From the NCBI RefSeq assembly GCF_003013395.1, contig NZ_PXZM01000046.1, positions 1 through 54,453 of the forward strand: 54,453 bases of DNA, in the 5' to 3' direction. Under the pieces are notes generated by a model. That model was given only the letters and a program-made list of their open reading frames with translations, was not told the DNA's origin and did not search any database. This DNA comes from Brevibacillus fortis (lineage in GTDB: Bacteria > Bacillota > Bacilli > Brevibacillales > Brevibacillaceae). The position numbers were made by a program, and so were the translations under genes. Shown here in pieces: positions 51,638-54,453 of the stretch. Every line of letters starts with the position of its first letter. Position 1 is the stretch's first letter.

Positions 51638-52147
51638 TTACATGTCAGTTAATTCTCGATCTCGCAAGGAAACCAAAATCACAAAACCAATCATCACCTC
51701 TGTAATGTTAAACGCTACCTGCTGACCATTCCATACTTGTGATTGCCACATGGCGAACCACTCTGCGCCTACAATCACAAATCCGAAAAACCAGATACAA
51801 AAAGCAAACATATAAGCGATGTATGCGAATGTTTTTGAGTTATTGAATGTTTTTGCATCCTTTTTTATATTACGCAGCATTTTTCCTGCAGCGATCCAAC
51901 CAAAAAGAGAAAATACCCCTTCCGCCATGATGATTCCGATATAAGCAATGGTATGAGCAGTAGGATCAGTAATCGCTCGCCACATAAGCGCGTTACCCTC
52001 GAACGTGGTGTCCATGGACAGAACATGTTGGACAAATTGATAATTGGAATTGTAGTCCATAAGATTCCCTAAGAAAATGGATGTTCCAAATGCTGCGGAT
52101 AATGCTACGACCAAAACCTTTAAGTACCGTAACATCAAATTACTCAA
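51638..52147 (-). CDS. DUF2165-family small integral membrane protein
   Basis: This 169-aa protein has four hydrophobic helices (about 8-25, 65-85, 103-125 and 143-160). Recognised as DUF2165 from FLGNLMDYNSNYQFVQHVLSMDTTF and AEWFAMWQSQVWNGQQ. Function unknown. The start used is TTG at 52147, 11 nt after AGGAGG; ATG at 52135 is possible. Divergent from the MocR gene, which may control it. Confidence 0.85.
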   Translation of the reverse strand: MSNLMLRYLKVLVVALSAAFGTSIFLGNLMDYNSNYQFVQHVLSMDTTFEGNALMWRAITDPTAHTIAYIGIIMAEGVFSLFGWIAAGKMLRNIKKDAKTFNNSKTFAYIAYMFAFCIWFFGFVIVGAEWFAMWQSQVWNGQQVAFNITEVMIGFVILVSLRDRELTDM

Positions 52148-52477
52148 TTGTGATCACGCCTCCTTTCCCTACTTCTTTAACAATCCGCCGAAAAGGTAGA
52201 AGTACTTGTCTATTATCATTCTCGATTGGCGTGGCCTCCCCTTTCCATTTGTAAGAGAAATCCATATATTTTTATCACGAGTATTCATCACCACTACATG
52301 GAAACCTAAGCTTACTCGATCATGTCTAGTCTTTCTTTATACAAAATCCCTTCGAAAATGAAACCATCCAATTTATGATTTTTTTACCCATCCATGTTCA
52401 ACAGTTTGGAACGGTTTTGTCACATGTACTTTTCCTAACAATGTTATGATGAAATGGATTCCCTCATATAACAAACA
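52148..52477. other. Divergent intergenic region between DUF2165 and MocR genes (330 nt)
   Basis: No ORF or strong hairpin. Contains AGGAGG for DUF2165 and an A+T-rich segment near 52410-52460 with TTGTCA and TATGAT-like hexamers that may form the MocR promoter, though their spacing is not ideal. Confidence 0.4.
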
Positions 52478-53941
52478 ATGAATATGTGCAAGGTTGTGAT
52501 TATCATTTGGAAGCCTGATCGGTCGAGTACTCAAACTCTATACCACCAAATAGCCGATGAGATTGAACGCAGAATTTCGTATGGAGAGTTTCCCCCTGGG
52601 AGCCTGCTCCCTTCTGAGAGAAAACTGGCTGAGCAATTAGGAGTAAACCGAAGCACTGTTATTTTAGCGTACGAGGAACTTCGGGCATTAGGCATCATCG
52701 AGAGCAGAACAGGAAGCGGTACTCGTGTGAGTAAAAATAAATGGGAGGCAACTCCGAAGCATACACCCAACTGGCATCGATATGTAGAAGGTGGTCAATT
52801 CCTCCCGAATTTGTCTTATCTACGTCGAATCAGAGAGGCCCTGCAAAAAGACAGCAGCCTCATCGATTTTGCGAGTGGAGAATTGTCTTCTCAACTCTCA
52901 CCAGGCAAGGAAATCAGTACCCAGATGAAGGAAAACCCCTTCACGGAATATCTGGGCTACGACAATCCGCAAGGCTTTACGCCATTGCGTGAAGAGCTGG
53001 TCTCGTATTTGTCACGATATCGGAATGTGCAGACAACCGACTCTTCCATTCTGATCACGTCAGGTTCTCAGCAATCTCTGTATTTGATCACACAATGTCT
53101 GCTTGCCCCCGGCGATGCAGTGGCCATCGAAGATCCCTCTTATTGTTACTCGTTGCCCATGTTTCAATCTGCTGGACTTCGCCTGTTCCGTCTTCCTGTC
53201 AGCAATAACGGAATCGACCCAGAAGATATTCGAGCCTTGTATAAAAAACATCGAATTAAGATGATCTTTATCAATCCAACTTTTCAAAACCCGACAGGGA
53301 TATGTCTTGATCCAGCTCGGCGCACGCAGCTGTTGGATGTAGCAAGCGAACTCGGTCTTCCGATTGTAGAGGACGATCCTTTCAGTCTGACTTCCTATGA
53401 CGGCAAGCCTCCACTGCCTCTCAAATCATTGGATCAGCTTGGCTCCGTTGTCTATATTGGTTCCTTTTCCAAAATTGCTGCATCCGGTTTACGAGTCGGT
53501 TGGATGGTGGCACCTCACTCCGTTGTCGAGCGTTTGGCAGATGCCCGCCAGCAGATGGATTTTGGCCTGAGCGTCGTGCCACAAAAAATTGCAGCCCAGT
53601 TTTTACATTCCGATAACTTCCTGCCGCATTTAGAGCGATTGCGTATGCATTTACAGTACAGAAGAGATTTGCTTGTGGAAGCACTGCAAAAGGAGCTGCC
53701 CGATGATATCTCGTTCACCATTCCCCAAGGCGGATTACACTTGTGGTGTAAAATTAACCCGGATGTGAACGACAACCAATTGTTTGAAGAAGCGGTTCGC
53801 AGAGGCGTTGTTTTTGTGCCAGGTAGTGTCTACGGTTCAGACTCCGGCTACATTCGTTTTACCTTTGCGCGACCAAAAGAAGAGGAAATTACGCTTGGTG
53901 TCGCTAAATTTGCGGCTGCGTTGAAGGCTGTTTTGTCGTAA
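52478..53941 (+). CDS. MocR-family regulator (GntR helix-turn-helix fused to PLP aminotransferase)
   Basis: This 487-aa protein has an N-terminal GntR winged helix (residues about 18-84: LYHQIADEIERRISYGEFPPG, LLPSERKLAEQLGVNRSTV) followed by a fold-type I aminotransferase domain with the PLP-binding Lys in YIGSFSKIAASGLRVGW. Such regulators sense PLP or a PLP-amine adduct and often control the divergent gene, here DUF2165. The start is uncertain: no clear Shine-Dalgarno precedes 52478 and later ATG/GTG codons exist. Confidence 0.9.
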   Translation: MNMCKVVIIIWKPDRSSTQTLYHQIADEIERRISYGEFPPGSLLPSERKLAEQLGVNRSTVILAYEELRALGIIESRTGSGTRVSKNKWEATPKHTPNWHRYVEGGQFLPNLSYLRRIREALQKDSSLIDFASGELSSQLSPGKEISTQMKENPFTEYLGYDNPQGFTPLREELVSYLSRYRNVQTTDSSILITSGSQQSLYLITQCLLAPGDAVAIEDPSYCYSLPMFQSAGLRLFRLPVSNNGIDPEDIRALYKKHRIKMIFINPTFQNPTGICLDPARRTQLLDVASELGLPIVEDDPFSLTSYDGKPPLPLKSLDQLGSVVYIGSFSKIAASGLRVGWMVAPHSVVERLADARQQMDFGLSVVPQKIAAQFLHSDNFLPHLERLRMHLQYRRDLLVEALQKELPDDISFTIPQGGLHLWCKINPDVNDNQLFEEAVRRGVVFVPGSVYGSDSGYIRFTFARPKEEEITLGVAKFAAALKAVLS

Positions 53942-53961
53942 AGATGGCGGTCGGCCAACGA

Positions 53962-54405
53962 TTGTGGTCGGGGGAAGTCCTGCCACATGTTTTCCAGTCG
54001 CCTGTATCCTCTCTACGTTCGGGCGGTCTCCTTCCAAACATGTGACAGGACTTTCGTACAGTTGTTGATTCTTTCGTGTTTTTAAGACGTTTTGCAAGTT
54101 AACACAGAGGAAGCTTCTGAAAGTCATTCGAGTTGGCACGAAACATCTTAGAACTACATTCAGCGAATTATTGAATAGCTACACGTGAAGAAGCGCATTT
54201 CCAGTCCAAGCGCCTCTGGAGCCCATCCCAGCACCGGAAGAAATGGCGGGGAATTTAAGCTTCACTTATGGAATACTTCTTCGAAACTTCTACGTTTGAA
54301 GCGCTCCCGACATTTATTCCGGTGCGGACAGTCATATCTCTCCTTGCAGGGCGTAGGCCGAAGCGTAGACTGGAAATGCGCTTCTTCCCCCACCACAGCA
54401 ACTAC
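53962..54405 (+). repeat. Composite palindromic element, copy 3 (near complete)
   Basis: Module A (53962-54056) is a long hairpin: gtcctgccacatgttttcc pairs with the arm containing aaacatgtgacaggac. A 130-nt spacer, module B (54187-54387) and the flank ccccaccacagcaactac follow. The left end (tgtggtcgggggaag) and right end (cttcttcccccaccaca) are inverted repeats. It starts 20 nt after the MocR stop and its right end abuts an A6 (54406-54411), the T-tract of a probable minus-strand terminator cut by the window. No coding capacity is apparent. The remaining 42 nt to the window end hold no recognisable feature. Confidence 0.75.
54187..54387 (-). repeat. 200-nt palindrome, module B copy 3 (candidate structured RNA)
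   Basis: gaagaagcgcatttccagtc (54187-54206) and its exact reverse complement (54368-54387) form the outer stem. The inner stem includes cagcaccgg paired with ccggtgcg, which is better matched here than in copy 1. Outer-stem position 10 is C-G here and T-A in copy 1. Confidence 0.7.
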
Positions 54406-54453
54406 AAAAAAGACCTCCACCGCTTTATCAAGCTGATATGCTCCCCTTCAGGT

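Noticed and set aside
53962..54405. Group II (IIC) intron
   Set aside because: Insertion next to terminators fits, but no GTGYG 5' end, domain V hairpin or reverse transcriptase could be found.
1..54453. CRISPR array, tRNA, rRNA, prophage or transposase
   Set aside because: No regularly spaced repeats, tRNA-like cloverleaf, rRNA sequence, phage structural gene or DDE/HUH protein was seen.

Overview
The window looks like a chromosomal segment of a spore-forming, low-to-mid GC Bacillota of the Brevibacillus/Paenibacillaceae type. The basis is strong AGGAGG ribosome-binding sites, T-tract intrinsic terminators, an S-box (SAM-I) riboswitch, a sporulation-type histidine kinase, three ECF sigma loci and many Bacillus-type families. 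No rRNA, tRNA, CRISPR array, phage or transposase gene was found. The species assignment is inference from overall gene flavour.

Layout. 1-720: the right part of an interspersed palindromic composite element, a minus-strand SAM-I riboswitch with its terminator, then a KinB-like sensor kinase (720-1973). 2059-5824 (minus): a secreted YcdB-domain protein, an ECF sigma factor and a membrane anti-sigma factor whose outer part is a paralogue of the secreted protein. 6091-7899: a divergent IclR regulator and dimethylarginine dimethylaminohydrolase (DDAH). 7967-9933 (minus): a second ECF sigma/anti-sigma pair. 10083-13052: a GNAT enzyme, then an FAD oxidoreductase and an ECF41-type sigma factor behind a matching TGTCACA promoter. 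13095-15428: a multi-domain surface protein. 15515-21586 (minus): a visibly A+T-richer block with a histidine phosphatase, a two-component system, an FtsX-type ABC transporter and an exported protein.

21900-24335: DoxX and an oligopeptide-binding lipoprotein. 24393-37724 (minus): a large peptide-utilisation cluster. It has a tiny leader ORF, OppBCDF, an M29 aminopeptidase, an M19 dipeptidase, a regulator, a second binding protein, a serine hydrolase, an enolase-superfamily dipeptide epimerase, a GNAT and a C45 acyltransferase. Both promoters of this cluster carry the same spaced GTCGNTAW repeats, so the cluster regulator probably controls both units. 37895-40413 (minus): a TetR repressor with two near-identical 20-bp operators and an unusual dehydrogenase/hydrolase fusion.

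40467-44879: a diverged palindromic element, then DUF2785, hydrolase and DUF4272 genes divergent from a SUFU-domain gene, and a short copy of the composite element. 44921-53941: small membrane and regulatory genes (DUF2089, DUF1579, HxlR), an alpha/beta hydrolase and nitroreductase pair, a LolA/YcdB-like exported protein, a lipoprotein, a relic SDR pseudogene, DUF2165 and a MocR regulator. 53962-54405 is a nearly complete composite element in the same orientation as the one at the left edge.

The most novel material is (i) the composite palindromic element family. Its right end abuts the T-tract of a minus-strand terminator in each of its copies, and its 200-nt core shows a compensatory base-pair change between copies and shares short motifs with a diverged third copy. 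Other notable items are (ii) a 21-codon leader ORF overlapping oppB by ATGA, (iii) regulator/operator logic readable in the peptide and TetR loci, and (iv) three YcdB-like domain proteins with an ECF switch.
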